A stretch of 64,000 nucleotides of DNA from Nitrincola iocasae (GTDB lineage: Bacteria; Pseudomonadota; Gammaproteobacteria; Pseudomonadales; Balneatricaceae), in assembly GCF_008727795.1 (NCBI RefSeq), contig NZ_CP044222.1:3596001-3660000 (forward strand), written 5' to 3'. Each line of letters opens with the position of its first letter. Position 1 is the first letter of the stretch. A program made the translations under genes and the position numbers. Below are positions 54,700 through 63,720 of the stretch, in pieces. Under the pieces are notes generated by a model that ran no database searches, was not told the DNA's origin, and saw only the letters and a list, made by a program, of their open reading frames with translations.

Positions 54700-56610
54700 G
54701 TGCACGAGACTATTACTCTATTAGCTGGGCCAATTCTAAGGCGCACGACACCATCAGAGGTGGTATTCTGGTGGGTCACAGATGCGCCAGCCGAGCCCAG
54801 CCTAAATCTTATTCCTCTGACACCTGATTCGAACACGGCAATAGCTGTTGACTGCACTCTAGCGCATCAACAAATGCAAGCCGGTGACTCCCTGTATATT
54901 CATTTATTGAAAGTCACGCCGGCTCGCGAATTACCAACTGACAAAGAAATTGAGTATGACTTGCGTCTGAATGGTTTAGGCTGGAATCACTGGGCAGAAG
55001 ATCTGGTTTATCCCGGCCATAAAAAACCATTCTTTGTGATAAAGCCAAAACTGAGCCATATCTTGCATGGTTCTTGTCGAAAACCCCACCATGACTCTGG
55101 TGATGGATTAGTGCGTGTAGACACTCTGTTAGCATCCACGCCCACCGAAGAATGGCCGAGTTTACTGATCATGAACGGTGATCAAATCTATGCCGATGAT
55201 GTTGCCGGACCCATGCTCTGGGCTATACATCATTTAATCCCACATTTGGGAATGCCTGATGAAACCTTACCTTGTGTAGACGTTAAACAAGCCTCACGTC
55301 TGCACAATGATACCCCTTGCTATTATTATCGAGAATCATTACTGCCAAATACCGAAGCCAGCCAAAAAATGTTATCGCAAGTTTTTGGCGGTGCTCGCAA
55401 GCCAGTTTTCACCTCTGCTTCTGCACATAACCACTTGATATCCATAGCAGAAGTTCTTGCGATGTATCTACTGGTGTGGTCGCCGGAAGGCTGGAAAAAA
55501 CTAAATAATGACACACAAAAAGCACTTCCGAATGGCTTAAGTGCAACTGAAGAAGAGCAATTTCGTCGAGAACGGCGAGTGCTAGAGGGTTTTATTCGCT
55601 CTTTACCTCAGATTCGACGTGCCATGGCCCATCTGCCGGTCGCCATGATTTTCGATGATCATGATGTCACTGATGACTGGAATCTAACCGCTGAATGGGA
55701 ACAGACCGCCTATGGCCATCCCTTCTCAGCGCGCATTATTGGTAATGCGCTTTTAGGTTATTTACTCTGTCAGGGCTGGGGCAATGCCCCTGAGCACTTT
55801 TCTGATGAGTTAATGGATCGCGTACAACATGCCCTGGAAAAACCCGGATCAGAGCAGCATGACCATTTGTTACAGGAGTTATTAGCCTTTTCCCAATGGC
55901 ATTACCTTTGGCCAACAAGCCCTACGCTATTGGTACTCGATACCCGCACCCATCGCTGGCGTTCGGAAGAGTCCCTGGCTAAACCGTCTGGCCTGATGGA
56001 CTGGGAGGCCTTAACTGACTTGCAACAACAGCTGATGAACCTGGATGCCGTTGTACTGGTCTCTCCCGCACCGATTTTTGGCGTTAAGTTAATTGAGAAT
56101 ATTCAACGCGTATTCACCTGGTTTGGTAAACCCTTGCTGGTAGATGCAGAAAACTGGATGGCTCACCCAGGATCTGCCTCTACATTATTGAATATGTTTC
56201 GTCATGCTAAAACACCCAAACATTTCATTATATTATCCGGCGATGTGCATTACTCGTTTGTCTATAAAGTGCAATTACGCGGGATCAACAGCCGACCTGA
56301 TGTCTGGCAAATCACCAGCAGTGGTATTAAAAACGAATTTCCCAAACGCCTGTTAGATGTGTTTGATCGCTTAAATCGCTGGCTATACTCACCTAAATCA
56401 CCACTAAACTGGTTCACTCGACGCCGTCGAATGCGCGTCATACCGCATAAACCAGATCATGCCGATAAGGGTGAAAGACTCCTGAATGCGTCAGGCATAG
56501 GCTTGGTTTCGCTTAATGATGATGGCTCGCCGAAGGCTGTCACTCAACTGTGTGCAGACGGCCGCGATGTGTACTTTAAACTTTCGGAAAGTGATGCTCG
56601 CTGGGATTAA
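54700..56610 (+). CDS. PhoD-like metallophosphatase
   Basis: About 636 residues. Metal-site motifs of the PhoD/metallophosphatase group are in order: ILHGSCRKP, IMNGDQIYADDVAGP, MIFDDHDVTDDWN, and late ILSGDVHYSF. A Tyr/Asp-rich N-terminal beta domain precedes them, as in PhoD-like proteins of unknown substrate. No signal peptide, so it is probably cytoplasmic, unlike Bacillus PhoD. CAGGAGT lies nine bases before the GTG at 54700; a TTG at 54691 is too close to it. Stands alone in a gene-debris region and is somewhat AT-rich. Confidence 0.8.
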   Translation: MHETITLLAGPILRRTTPSEVVFWWVTDAPAEPSLNLIPLTPDSNTAIAVDCTLAHQQMQAGDSLYIHLLKVTPARELPTDKEIEYDLRLNGLGWNHWAEDLVYPGHKKPFFVIKPKLSHILHGSCRKPHHDSGDGLVRVDTLLASTPTEEWPSLLIMNGDQIYADDVAGPMLWAIHHLIPHLGMPDETLPCVDVKQASRLHNDTPCYYYRESLLPNTEASQKMLSQVFGGARKPVFTSASAHNHLISIAEVLAMYLLVWSPEGWKKLNNDTQKALPNGLSATEEEQFRRERRVLEGFIRSLPQIRRAMAHLPVAMIFDDHDVTDDWNLTAEWEQTAYGHPFSARIIGNALLGYLLCQGWGNAPEHFSDELMDRVQHALEKPGSEQHDHLLQELLAFSQWHYLWPTSPTLLVLDTRTHRWRSEESLAKPSGLMDWEALTDLQQQLMNLDAVVLVSPAPIFGVKLIENIQRVFTWFGKPLLVDAENWMAHPGSASTLLNMFRHAKTPKHFIILSGDVHYSFVYKVQLRGINSRPDVWQITSSGIKNEFPKRLLDVFDRLNRWLYSPKSPLNWFTRRRRMRVIPHKPDHADKGERLLNASGIGLVSLNDDGSPKAVTQLCADGRDVYFKLSESDARWD

Positions 56611-56621
56611 TTCGACCCTCA

Positions 56622-57173
56622 TCACGCATAATGAATCACATCCTCAAACACCAGTAGACCCTGACCGGCATTGCGATAACCATGCGGTTGGTCGGCATCA
56701 AAACACACAGTTTCCCCCGCCTGGTAACACTGCCATTCACCCGCCAGCCACAACTCCAACTCACCTTCCAGCACCAGTAAACGCTCCGTAACCCCCGTCT
56801 GGTGTGCATCTGAGTGTGATTCACTGCCCGGTGCCAGTCGTAGCTCCACCCATTCAAAGTTAACACTGGGATCAAAGGCAAAGCGTACCGTCACCTCAAT
56901 ACCCGGATCAGATTCAAGCGCATGTAAATGCTCATTGTCAGCCAAGGCTAGCGGATTAAAAGATAACCCTCCGACCAGGCGGGTGAAAGAGATCTGAAAA
57001 CCGGTTGCAACCTTCCACAGGGTGGCAATGGTCGGACTGGATTCACCGCGTTCTATCTGTCCCAGCATGGCCTTGCTGACACCCGTTTGTGCTGCCGCGT
57101 GATCCAGACTCCAGCCCAGTGACCGTCTCAATTCGCGCAGACGTTTACCTAATGCCACAGTTACCTTCTCCAT
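56622..57173 (-). CDS. XRE-cupin transcriptional regulator
   Basis: 183 residues from ATG 57173. N-terminal helix-turn-helix: VALGKRLRELRRSLGWSLDHAAAQTGVSKAMLGQIERGESSPTIATLWKV. C-terminal cupin: APGSESHSDAHQTGVTERLLVLEGELELW, then DQPHGYRNAG. This is the PuuR/SutR-type layout. A longer frame to 57254 would run through the operator repeats and is rejected. It is divergent from the BenE-type transporter, its probable target. Confidence 0.88.
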   Translation of the reverse strand: MEKVTVALGKRLRELRRSLGWSLDHAAAQTGVSKAMLGQIERGESSPTIATLWKVATGFQISFTRLVGGLSFNPLALADNEHLHALESDPGIEVTVRFAFDPSVNFEWVELRLAPGSESHSDAHQTGVTERLLVLEGELELWLAGEWQCYQAGETVCFDADQPHGYRNAGQGLLVFEDVIHYA

Positions 57174-57200
57174 CCACCCGCCTGCTATCAAGAATATGAT

Positions 57201-57256
57201 TTGTGCACTATAACGCACAATGCTATGCTCGCCAAATAATGCGCTATAACGCACAA
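57201..57256. promoter_or_regulatory. Operator repeats between the XRE-cupin and BenE genes
   Basis: The block CTATAACGCACAA occurs twice in direct orientation, 57208-57220 and 57244-57256, 36 bases apart. The first copy extends to a palindrome, TTGTGC-N8-GCACAA (57201-57220); the second is similar but less complete (TGCGC...GCACA). Sites like this between divergent regulator and target usually bind the regulator itself. Confidence 0.6.
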
Positions 57257-57291
57257 ACAGAACGCATAACCAGAGCTATCAGGATCAGACC

Positions 57292-58473
57292 ATGGCACTA
57301 ATGAAAGACTTTTCGCTCTCGTCCATTACGGCAGGCTTTGTCGCCGTGCTGGTCGGTTACACCAGCTCGGCCGTGATCATCTTTCAAGCGGCGGCGGCTG
57401 CAGGGGCATCACAAGCAGAAGTAACCTCCTGGTTTTTTGCGCTGGGCATCGGGATGGGCCTGTCCACGCTGGGGTTATCGCTGTATTACAAAACCCCGAT
57501 CTTAACAGCCTGGTCTACGCCTGGCGCTGCACTGTTAGTGACCAGCCTACCTGGACTGTCGATGGCTGAAGCGACAGGTGCGTTTATTTTTTGCGGTGCT
57601 TTAATCACACTTGCGGGTATTACTGGCTGGTTTGAACGTTTGATGAAGTTTTTACCCCAGGAATTGGCAACGGCGATGCTGGCAGGCGTTCTTTTACAGT
57701 TTGGATTAGCGGCCTTTAAGTCCGCCGAAACTCACCTGATCTTAGTGATCAGCATGTTTCTTGTGTATTTAATCAGCAAACGGTTGTTACCCCGCTATGC
57801 AATCTTAATCGTATTAACGGGTGCGGTGGCGATGGTGTCCTGGATGGGGGAATTTGATCTGGATACACTGGCTTTTCAGTTTGCCATCCCTGTTTTTACC
57901 GCGCCGTCTTTTTCATTTGCCGCCCTCATCGGTGTCGGTATTCCATTGTTTATCGTTACCATGGCCTCTCAAAATATGCCCGGCATCGCAGTGATTAAAG
58001 CCTCAGGTTATAACCCACCTTTATCTCCCATCATCACCTGGACAGGTATCACCACCCTGTTACTGGCTCCATTGGGTGCATTTGCCCTCAATTTAGCGGC
58101 GATTACGGCCGCTATTTGCATGAGTGAAGAAGCGCATCCTGATAAGCAGCGCCGTTACACCGCTGCCGTATCCGCCAGCATTTTCTATATTGTCAGTGGC
58201 CTGCTCGCAGCCTCAGTGGCGACCTTAATGTTCGCCTTTCCGCAAGCCTTAGTATTGACCTTGGCCGGACTGGCCTTGCTGTCAACGATCGGAAACAGTC
58301 TGGCTGTCGCGTTAGGGAACACAGAGGGTCGAGAAGCAGCTTTAATCACGTTTCTGGCCACCGCATCGGGGATGACATTGTTTGGTATTGGCAGTGCTTT
58401 CTGGGGATTATTGGCAGGGATGTTGGCTTGGCATCTAATGCGCAAACCAACAGAGCAACAACCTTCTGTGTGA
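57292..58473 (+). CDS. BenE-family (benzoate/H+ symporter-type) transporter
   Basis: 393 residues with about 11-12 helices: SSITAGFVAVLVGYTSSAVIIFQAAAAAG, then PILTAWSTPGAALLVTSLPGLSMAEATGAFI, LPQELATAMLAGVLLQFG and MASQNMPGIAVIKASGY, all as in BenE and E. coli YdcO. Substrate is not certain; no benzoate genes are near. Its 3' end meets the minus-strand ureide operon with two bases between. Confidence 0.88.
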   Translation: MALMKDFSLSSITAGFVAVLVGYTSSAVIIFQAAAAAGASQAEVTSWFFALGIGMGLSTLGLSLYYKTPILTAWSTPGAALLVTSLPGLSMAEATGAFIFCGALITLAGITGWFERLMKFLPQELATAMLAGVLLQFGLAAFKSAETHLILVISMFLVYLISKRLLPRYAILIVLTGAVAMVSWMGEFDLDTLAFQFAIPVFTAPSFSFAALIGVGIPLFIVTMASQNMPGIAVIKASGYNPPLSPIITWTGITTLLLAPLGAFALNLAAITAAICMSEEAHPDKQRRYTAAVSASIFYIVSGLLAASVATLMFAFPQALVLTLAGLALLSTIGNSLAVALGNTEGREAALITFLATASGMTLFGIGSAFWGLLAGMLAWHLMRKPTEQQPSV

Positions 58474-58475
58474 TG

Positions 58476-58988
58476 CTACTTGGTTAGAAAGTAAGACATC
58501 AAATAGCCCCCCGTGAGGATCACAAGATAACTCATCTCTACTCGCCTGCGTTTGATGTCACTTTCTCGGGAGTGGGTAATATCGAGCACAGCCTGATGAA
58601 GCAGGAAGGTATAAAGCACAAAGTACAGAAAAGGGATGACATGTACCTGGATCGGATAATCGCTGATATCCCGGTCGAACAAGGATAATAACCAACCCAT
58701 TTGCGTGTAAATTCCCAGTAGCCCGAGTCCGGCATTGATGAACATCCATTTGACCTGATCACGGCCAAAGATGACCAGGTAGAAAATGGTGTATACCAAA
58801 ATCGCGATACCACCATGCATATACAGAAATACTATATCAGGGGAGTCTTCGGCATAGGCCAGAAAGAAACCTGAGCCGCCAAACATAAGCATGTGAAACA
58901 GAAAAAATGGATAGACTATATACCAGGGAATTTCATCACCCTTCTGGTATAAGCGTCCATTGACGGTCATGTTAGTACGCAGTTTCAT
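58476..58988 (-). CDS. Unknown four- to five-helix membrane protein at the end of the ureide operon
   Basis: 170 residues. A short polar start (MKLRTNMTVNGRLYQKGDEIP) is followed by four to five hydrophobic helices (about 22-42, 50-72, 82-105, 115-140, 152-168). Family not recognised. It lies 22 bases after the allantoinase gene in the same direction, so it is probably co-expressed and may take part in ureide or urea movement; that is only inference. Confidence 0.65.
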   Translation of the reverse strand: MKLRTNMTVNGRLYQKGDEIPWYIVYPFFLFHMLMFGGSGFFLAYAEDSPDIVFLYMHGGIAILVYTIFYLVIFGRDQVKWMFINAGLGLLGIYTQMGWLLSLFDRDISDYPIQVHVIPFLYFVLYTFLLHQAVLDITHSRESDIKRRRVEMSYLVILTGGYLMSYFLTK

Positions 58989-59010
58989 GTTGTTATCTCT
59001 AGCTCGCGGC

Positions 59011-59937
59011 TTAAGGCGCGGGGTGTTCAGCTATCCAGTGACGGGCAATATCCTCTCGCCGGGTTATCCACACGTCGTCATGCTGCTGCACATAATCAAG
59101 AAAGCGCTGTAACGCCCGAAAGCGGCCGGGACGACCGATTAAACGACAGTGCAAACCCACTGACATCATTTTCGGTGCATCAGCGCCTTCGGCGTAGAGC
59201 ACATCAAAACTGTCACGCAGGTAGGTGAAGAAATTATCGCCATCTGCAAAACCTGTGGGTGACGAAAAGCGCATATCGTTACAGTCCAGGGTATAAGGAA
59301 TCACCAAGTGGGATTTACGCTCTCCTTTGGCCGTATCCACCTGAGTCCAGAAAGGTAAGTCATCACCATAATAGTCGGAGTCGTAGAGAAAACCACCCTG
59401 CTCCACCACCAGTCGCCGGGTATTGGGTGAGTCACGACCTGTGTACCAGCCCAGTGGTGGGTTCCCGGTCAACGTATTGAAGATCTGCATTGCTTCCTGA
59501 AGATGGGCACGTTCCTGGGCTTCTGGCATTTCCTGATAATGTATCCAACGCAAGCCATGACAGCAGATATCATGCCCCAGGCGCTGGAACTCATGACACA
59601 GATCAGGATGGCGTGCCAACGCCATAGCAACACCAAAAATAGTCATGGGGAGGTCACGGCGTTCAAATTCACGCAATATCCGCCAGACACCCGCCCGTGA
59701 GCCATATTCATAGATGGATTCCATACTCAGGTGGCGATCAGGGTAAGGTGATGCACCCGCAATCTCAGACAGGAAGGTTTCCGCATGGGCATCGCCATGC
59801 AGCACTGACATTTCAGCGCCTTCCTCGTAATTAAGGACAAAATTCAAAGCCAACCTGGCCTTGCCCGGCCAGCGTGGATCAGGGGGATTGGCCCCGTAGC
59901 CAATCAGATCGCGGGGATACTCGGCGTTATTTTGCAT
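59011..59937 (-). CDS. puuE: Allantoinase PuuE (polysaccharide-deacetylase fold)
   Basis: 308 residues from ATG 59937: YPRDLIGYGANPPDPRWPGKARLALNFVLNYEEGAE is the PuuE signature, followed by GSRAGVWRILREFERRDLPMTIFGVAMAL, HGLRWIHYQ and GWYTGRDSPNTRRL. Metal-independent PuuE hydrolyses allantoin to allantoate. A longer frame to 60069 runs through allA and is rejected. It follows allA by about 20 bases. Confidence 0.92.
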   Translation of the reverse strand: MQNNAEYPRDLIGYGANPPDPRWPGKARLALNFVLNYEEGAEMSVLHGDAHAETFLSEIAGASPYPDRHLSMESIYEYGSRAGVWRILREFERRDLPMTIFGVAMALARHPDLCHEFQRLGHDICCHGLRWIHYQEMPEAQERAHLQEAMQIFNTLTGNPPLGWYTGRDSPNTRRLVVEQGGFLYDSDYYGDDLPFWTQVDTAKGERKSHLVIPYTLDCNDMRFSSPTGFADGDNFFTYLRDSFDVLYAEGADAPKMMSVGLHCRLIGRPGRFRALQRFLDYVQQHDDVWITRREDIARHWIAEHPAP

Positions 59938-59956
59938 CGTTCTATCCTGTTCTGTT

Positions 59957-60463
59957 TCAGGGCTGGTCAACCCAGTGGAGCTGATCAGCCGCAAAGGTAT
60001 ATTCGTCACAATTGGCGAGCTGACCACTGCGATCCACCACCAACAATTCATCGCCATCCACACAGACAATCAATGGATGGTGCCAGACGCCGGCCGCATA
60101 GTTGACACCCTGAGAGCCATCACTGATAAACAGGCGCATCTGCTGTGGATCAGGCTGTTTGCCCGGTGGTGCGACGACGATCAGAAAGGGATGCCCCTTG
60201 AGTGGAATAAACGCCTGCGAGCCATGTGGATGACGTTCCAGCATCTGAATCGTCAGAGGGAACTGATCCGCCAGGGGTTTGCGAAACACACTGATAATGG
60301 CCCGACCATCTGCCGGACCCGTTTCGACCTGTGCCATTTGGTGATAGCGCTCGGTGCTACCGCCATTGATGAGGAAATGGCTGTGAACCTGGCGGTCAAT
60401 TACCTGCCCAAAGGCGGCAAAATTCTCAGCCGTCAGCGCTGTAGGTTGCAGTTGCATTGACAT
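59957..60463 (-). CDS. allA: Ureidoglycolate lyase AllA
   Basis: 168 residues: LTAENFAAFGQVID, then HFLINGGSTERYHQMAQVE, LERHPHGSQAFIPLKGHPFLIVVAPPG and YAAGVWHHPLIVCVD, all typical of AllA. It splits ureidoglycolate to glyoxylate and urea. ATG 60463 has GCGAGG at good spacing and follows the allantoicase stop by two bases; a GTG nine bases earlier is the alternative. Confidence 0.93.
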   Translation of the reverse strand: MSMQLQPTALTAENFAAFGQVIDRQVHSHFLINGGSTERYHQMAQVETGPADGRAIISVFRKPLADQFPLTIQMLERHPHGSQAFIPLKGHPFLIVVAPPGKQPDPQQMRLFISDGSQGVNYAAGVWHHPLIVCVDGDELLVVDRSGQLANCDEYTFAADQLHWVDQP

Positions 60464-60465
60464 CT

Positions 60466-61470
60466 TCAGCACCTCGCAATGTGTCCTAACAGGCGTAATC
60501 GGCTGACACCGCCATCAGGGAAAATATTCAACCGCACATGGGTAATGGGCCCGAGATCCTGCAATTCTGCTGCAAAAACATGTTCCTGATGCATTTCCAG
60601 TTTTTGCGAGGGTAGCAGTTCCTTCCAATACAGACTTTGCGTCTCAATCTGGCTTTCAGTGCCGCCTTTAACATAGGCACCCTGAATCGAGCAGCTATCC
60701 GGGTAGTTACCCTTGAAGTGCAATGTATCCACGATAATTTTTTCCACCACACCCGGATGCCCCAGTGACAGAATCACCCAGTCATAGCCCGGCGTACGAC
60801 GACGTGCGGTTTCCCAGCCATCGCCCATATTGATACCACGACCCGGATTGATCAGGTTACTGATACTGCCATAATGCTCATCAGAACACGCCAGTGCCCG
60901 ACCACCATTTAATACCGAGACTAAATCTAACTGTTCAGCTTCACTCACAGAAGACCAGTCACGGTAGGGAATACCATAAACACGCAAGCGTGCGATGCCA
61001 CCATCGGGGTAGATATTAAAGCGCAGGTGCGTCCATGCCTGATCGTTAAGTGTGGTGGCATGCAAATGATGGCTATTACCCTGAAGATCAACAGACGCTA
61101 AAATCTGGGTCCAGCGTGTTTGTTCGTCCGGATCACCGCGCTCACAGAAACAAGCCTCTAAGGAGGCCGACGGTGGATAATTCCCGGTAAAGAAGGAGGT
61201 ATCAATATCAACACCCTGAACATACCCCGGTACACCCAGGCGAATGACTGCATAGTCATAGCCTTCAAAACGCTTGCGCCGACTTTCCCAGCCATCCATC
61301 CATTTGCCATTGTCATCAAACACCCCATCTTTCCACACAGGTGGCTCGGGTTGCAGCATGCGGTTAACATCGGCAAACCAGTCATCGGTGACAAAAACAG
61401 CCCGGGTGCCCAAACGGGCATCGGCGAGGTTAATACTGCGTTTATAAGGATTATCAGCGGCTTGCATCAT
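60466..61470 (-). CDS. alc: Allantoicase
   Basis: 334 residues with the two homologous beta-barrel halves of allantoicase. Each has the pattern [31 protein letters not shown] / [31 protein letters not shown], then [15 protein letters not shown] / [15 protein letters not shown], then a closing [19 protein letters not shown] / [19 protein letters not shown]. It hydrolyses allantoate to ureidoglycolate and urea. It is followed directly by allA. Confidence 0.95.
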   Translation of the reverse strand: MMQAADNPYKRSINLADARLGTRAVFVTDDWFADVNRMLQPEPPVWKDGVFDDNGKWMDGWESRRKRFEGYDYAVIRLGVPGYVQGVDIDTSFFTGNYPPSASLEACFCERGDPDEQTRWTQILASVDLQGNSHHLHATTLNDQAWTHLRFNIYPDGGIARLRVYGIPYRDWSSVSEAEQLDLVSVLNGGRALACSDEHYGSISNLINPGRGINMGDGWETARRRTPGYDWVILSLGHPGVVEKIIVDTLHFKGNYPDSCSIQGAYVKGGTESQIETQSLYWKELLPSQKLEMHQEHVFAAELQDLGPITHVRLNIFPDGGVSRLRLLGHIARC

Positions 61471-61496
61471 CGTCTCTCATCATTAGTTACAAAATG

Positions 61497-62342
61497 TTAC
61501 ACATTAAGATTCAGGTCAAGTTCTTCGGTCTGCTCATACAGCTGATTGATCTGTTCAATCCGTGCACGCCCCCGATCCAACTGGTGGTGTAATAACAGGT
61601 TACTGATCAGGCTGACCAGGCTCATCGGCAAAGCATAACTATCAAACGCCGAGACACTGTCCAGGGGTAGCTCCAATAGCCAATTGGGTTTTAGCGTTGC
61701 CAGGCCACTGTCCTGCTCACACAGCAGCAATACCGGAATCTGCCGCTGTATCAGCGTACGCACCAGGGCTTTGAAGCCAGCCGGGCGCCGATGAAACGCC
61801 ATCAACACCACCAGATCCTGTGGTGTCAGATCGGCCAGCTCTTCACCCAGCGTCTGCCCTGGCTGGGGCAGCAGTTGAACCGCTGAGCGAATCTGGATCA
61901 GTTGCTGGCGCAGGTGCAGAGCGACCGGATAACTGTTGCGAAAACCGATCACGGCGATACGCCCGGCATCAGCCAGATGTTCGGTGATATCGGCCAAGAG
62001 CGGCGACTGCGCCAGCCTCGTGACCCGTTGCAGATTTTGTAATTCACTGGCCAGATGGCGATCAATCAGACTCCCTCCAGCTTGCAGCTTAGGCCCGGGC
62101 ATGGGCACGCCGGACTGACGTAAACGCCGCAATTCCTCTCGAGCCTCTTTGAAGCTGGCATAACCCAAACGGCGAAACAAACGGCTAATGGTCGCCTTGG
62201 AGGTATCACACTGACGGCTCAGCTCAACCGAATTATAGGTCGCCAGATCATCCAGATGGTCAACAATAAACCCCGCTACCCGCCGCTCACTGGGGGAGAG
62301 CTGATCATAGTTCTGGCGTATCGTCTCGGTAATCCGGCGCAT
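61497..62342 (-). CDS. RpiR/MurR-family regulator of the ureide operon
   Basis: 281 residues. N-terminal RpiR helix-turn-helix (about 1-75): LSPSERRVAGFIVDHLDDLATYNSVELSRQCDTSKATISRLFRRLGYASFKEARE. C-terminal SIS domain (about 120-250): GRIAVIGFRNSYPVALHLRQQL. SIS domains usually bind phosphosugars; here, among ABC and ureide genes on the same strand, the effector could be a ureide or glyoxylate. It is 26 bases before alc and 12 after the ATPase gene. Confidence 0.88.
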   Translation of the reverse strand: MRRITETIRQNYDQLSPSERRVAGFIVDHLDDLATYNSVELSRQCDTSKATISRLFRRLGYASFKEAREELRRLRQSGVPMPGPKLQAGGSLIDRHLASELQNLQRVTRLAQSPLLADITEHLADAGRIAVIGFRNSYPVALHLRQQLIQIRSAVQLLPQPGQTLGEELADLTPQDLVVLMAFHRRPAGFKALVRTLIQRQIPVLLLCEQDSGLATLKPNWLLELPLDSVSAFDSYALPMSLVSLISNLLLHHQLDRGRARIEQINQLYEQTEELDLNLNV

Positions 62343-62354
62343 GCTGTTTCCTGG

Positions 62355-63083
62355 TTATAATACCGCGTTGATAAAGCTTTGCAGTTCCGGTGTAGAAGGC
62401 TGATCAAAAACAGCCTTGGCTGGCCCACTTTCCCAAACCTTACCCTGGTGCATAAACACCACCCGATCACCAACATCGCGGGCAAAATTCATTTCATGGG
62501 TAACCAGTACCAGGGTCATACCCTCTGCCGCCAGTTGTTCCAATACTCGCAGCACTTCGCCGACCAGTTCAGGATCCAGTGCCGAGGTAATCTCATCACA
62601 GAGCAGCACCTTGGGTGACATCGCCAGAGCGCGCGCTATCGCAACACGTTGCTGCTGCCCGCCGGATAAACAATCTGGATATTCGTCGATTTTTTCAGCC
62701 AGCCCCACTTTCGCCAGTTTATCCTCAGCCAGCGCACGCGCCTCCTGGGTGGATAGTTTCAACACCAGCTTGGGTGCCAGCATGATGTTTTCGCCTACAG
62801 TCAGATGCGGGAACAGATTAAAGCTCTGGAACACCATGCCGACACTGCGTGCCAGCAGGCGCACCTGCTTTTCATCACTGCTGACCTCCTTATTATCTAC
62901 CGTGATGACGCCTTGTTGATAGGCTTCCAGTCCATTCATGCAACGTAACAGGGTACTTTTTCCCGAACCACTGCGGCCAATAATGGAGACCACCTCTCCG
63001 GCATCAATTTTCAGATCGATACCCTTGAGTACATGCAGGTCACCGTAATACTTATGTACCTGATCAATGTTAACCAGCGCCAT
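62355..63083 (-). CDS. Polar-amino-acid-type ABC transporter ATPase (GlnQ-like)
   Basis: About 242 residues from ATG 63083: Walker A GRSGSGKST, Q-loop VFQSFNLFPHLTVGENI, signature LSGGQQQRVAIARAL, Walker B VLLCDEITSALDPE and HEMNFA. Highly similar in style to GlnQ/HisP. With the two permeases upstream it makes an importer whose binding protein must be off the window. Context suggests allantoin, allantoate or a related nitrogen compound. Confidence 0.92.
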   Translation of the reverse strand: MALVNIDQVHKYYGDLHVLKGIDLKIDAGEVVSIIGRSGSGKSTLLRCMNGLEAYQQGVITVDNKEVSSDEKQVRLLARSVGMVFQSFNLFPHLTVGENIMLAPKLVLKLSTQEARALAEDKLAKVGLAEKIDEYPDCLSGGQQQRVAIARALAMSPKVLLCDEITSALDPELVGEVLRVLEQLAAEGMTLVLVTHEMNFARDVGDRVVFMHQGKVWESGPAKAVFDQPSTPELQSFINAVL

Positions 63084-63720
63084 TGAATTTTTTCTCCAAA
63101 CGTTGACTCGCCAGGGACAGCGGATAACAGAGCGCAAAATAGATCAACGCAACCATGGCAAAAATTTTAAAGGGTTCAAAGGTGGCATTGTTCAGCATGG
63201 TACCGGCCTTGGTCAGCTCGACAAAACCGATAATAGAGGCCAAAGCAGTGCCTTTGACTACCTGTACGGAAAACCCGACCGTGGGCGCCAAGGCCACACG
63301 TACCGCTTGCGGCAGTATCACCCGGCTCAAGGTTTGCTTGAAATTCAACCCCAGGCAACGGGACGCTTCCCATTGACCACGAGGCAAGGTATCAATGCAG
63401 CCACGCCAGATCTCAGTCAAAAAGGCACTGGTGAAGAAGGTCAGCGCAAAGGCGGCCGCCGCCCAGGCTGAGATATCAAACCCCAGCAGTGAAAGACCAA
63501 AGAACACCAGAAACAGCTGCATCAGCAAGGGCGTTCCCTGAAACAGCTCGACATAGCACCGCACCAGCCACTGTAACGGTCGACGGCCACTCAAGCGCAA
63601 GGCTGTCAGCAACAGACCAACCAATGCTCCTCCGATAAAGGCCGTCAGTGACAACGCAATCGTCCACCGAGCTGCCAATAACAGATTACGGAGCAAATCC
63701 CAGTTAGAAAATTCGATCAT
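63070..63720 (-). CDS. Polar-amino-acid-type ABC permease 1
   Basis: About 216 residues from ATG 63720 (MIEFSNWDLLRNLLLAARWT). HisM/GlnP-type: TALRLSGRRPLQWLVRCYVELFQGTPLLMQLF, and the EAA loop WEASRCLGLNFKQTLSRVILPQAVRVALAP. An upstream in-frame start at 63762 lies in permease 2. It overlaps the ATPase gene by 14 bases and permease 2 by four. Confidence 0.9.
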   Translation of the reverse strand: MIEFSNWDLLRNLLLAARWTIALSLTAFIGGALVGLLLTALRLSGRRPLQWLVRCYVELFQGTPLLMQLFLVFFGLSLLGFDISAWAAAAFALTFFTSAFLTEIWRGCIDTLPRGQWEASRCLGLNFKQTLSRVILPQAVRVALAPTVGFSVQVVKGTALASIIGFVELTKAGTMLNNATFEPFKIFAMVALIYFALCYPLSLASQRLEKKFNGAG

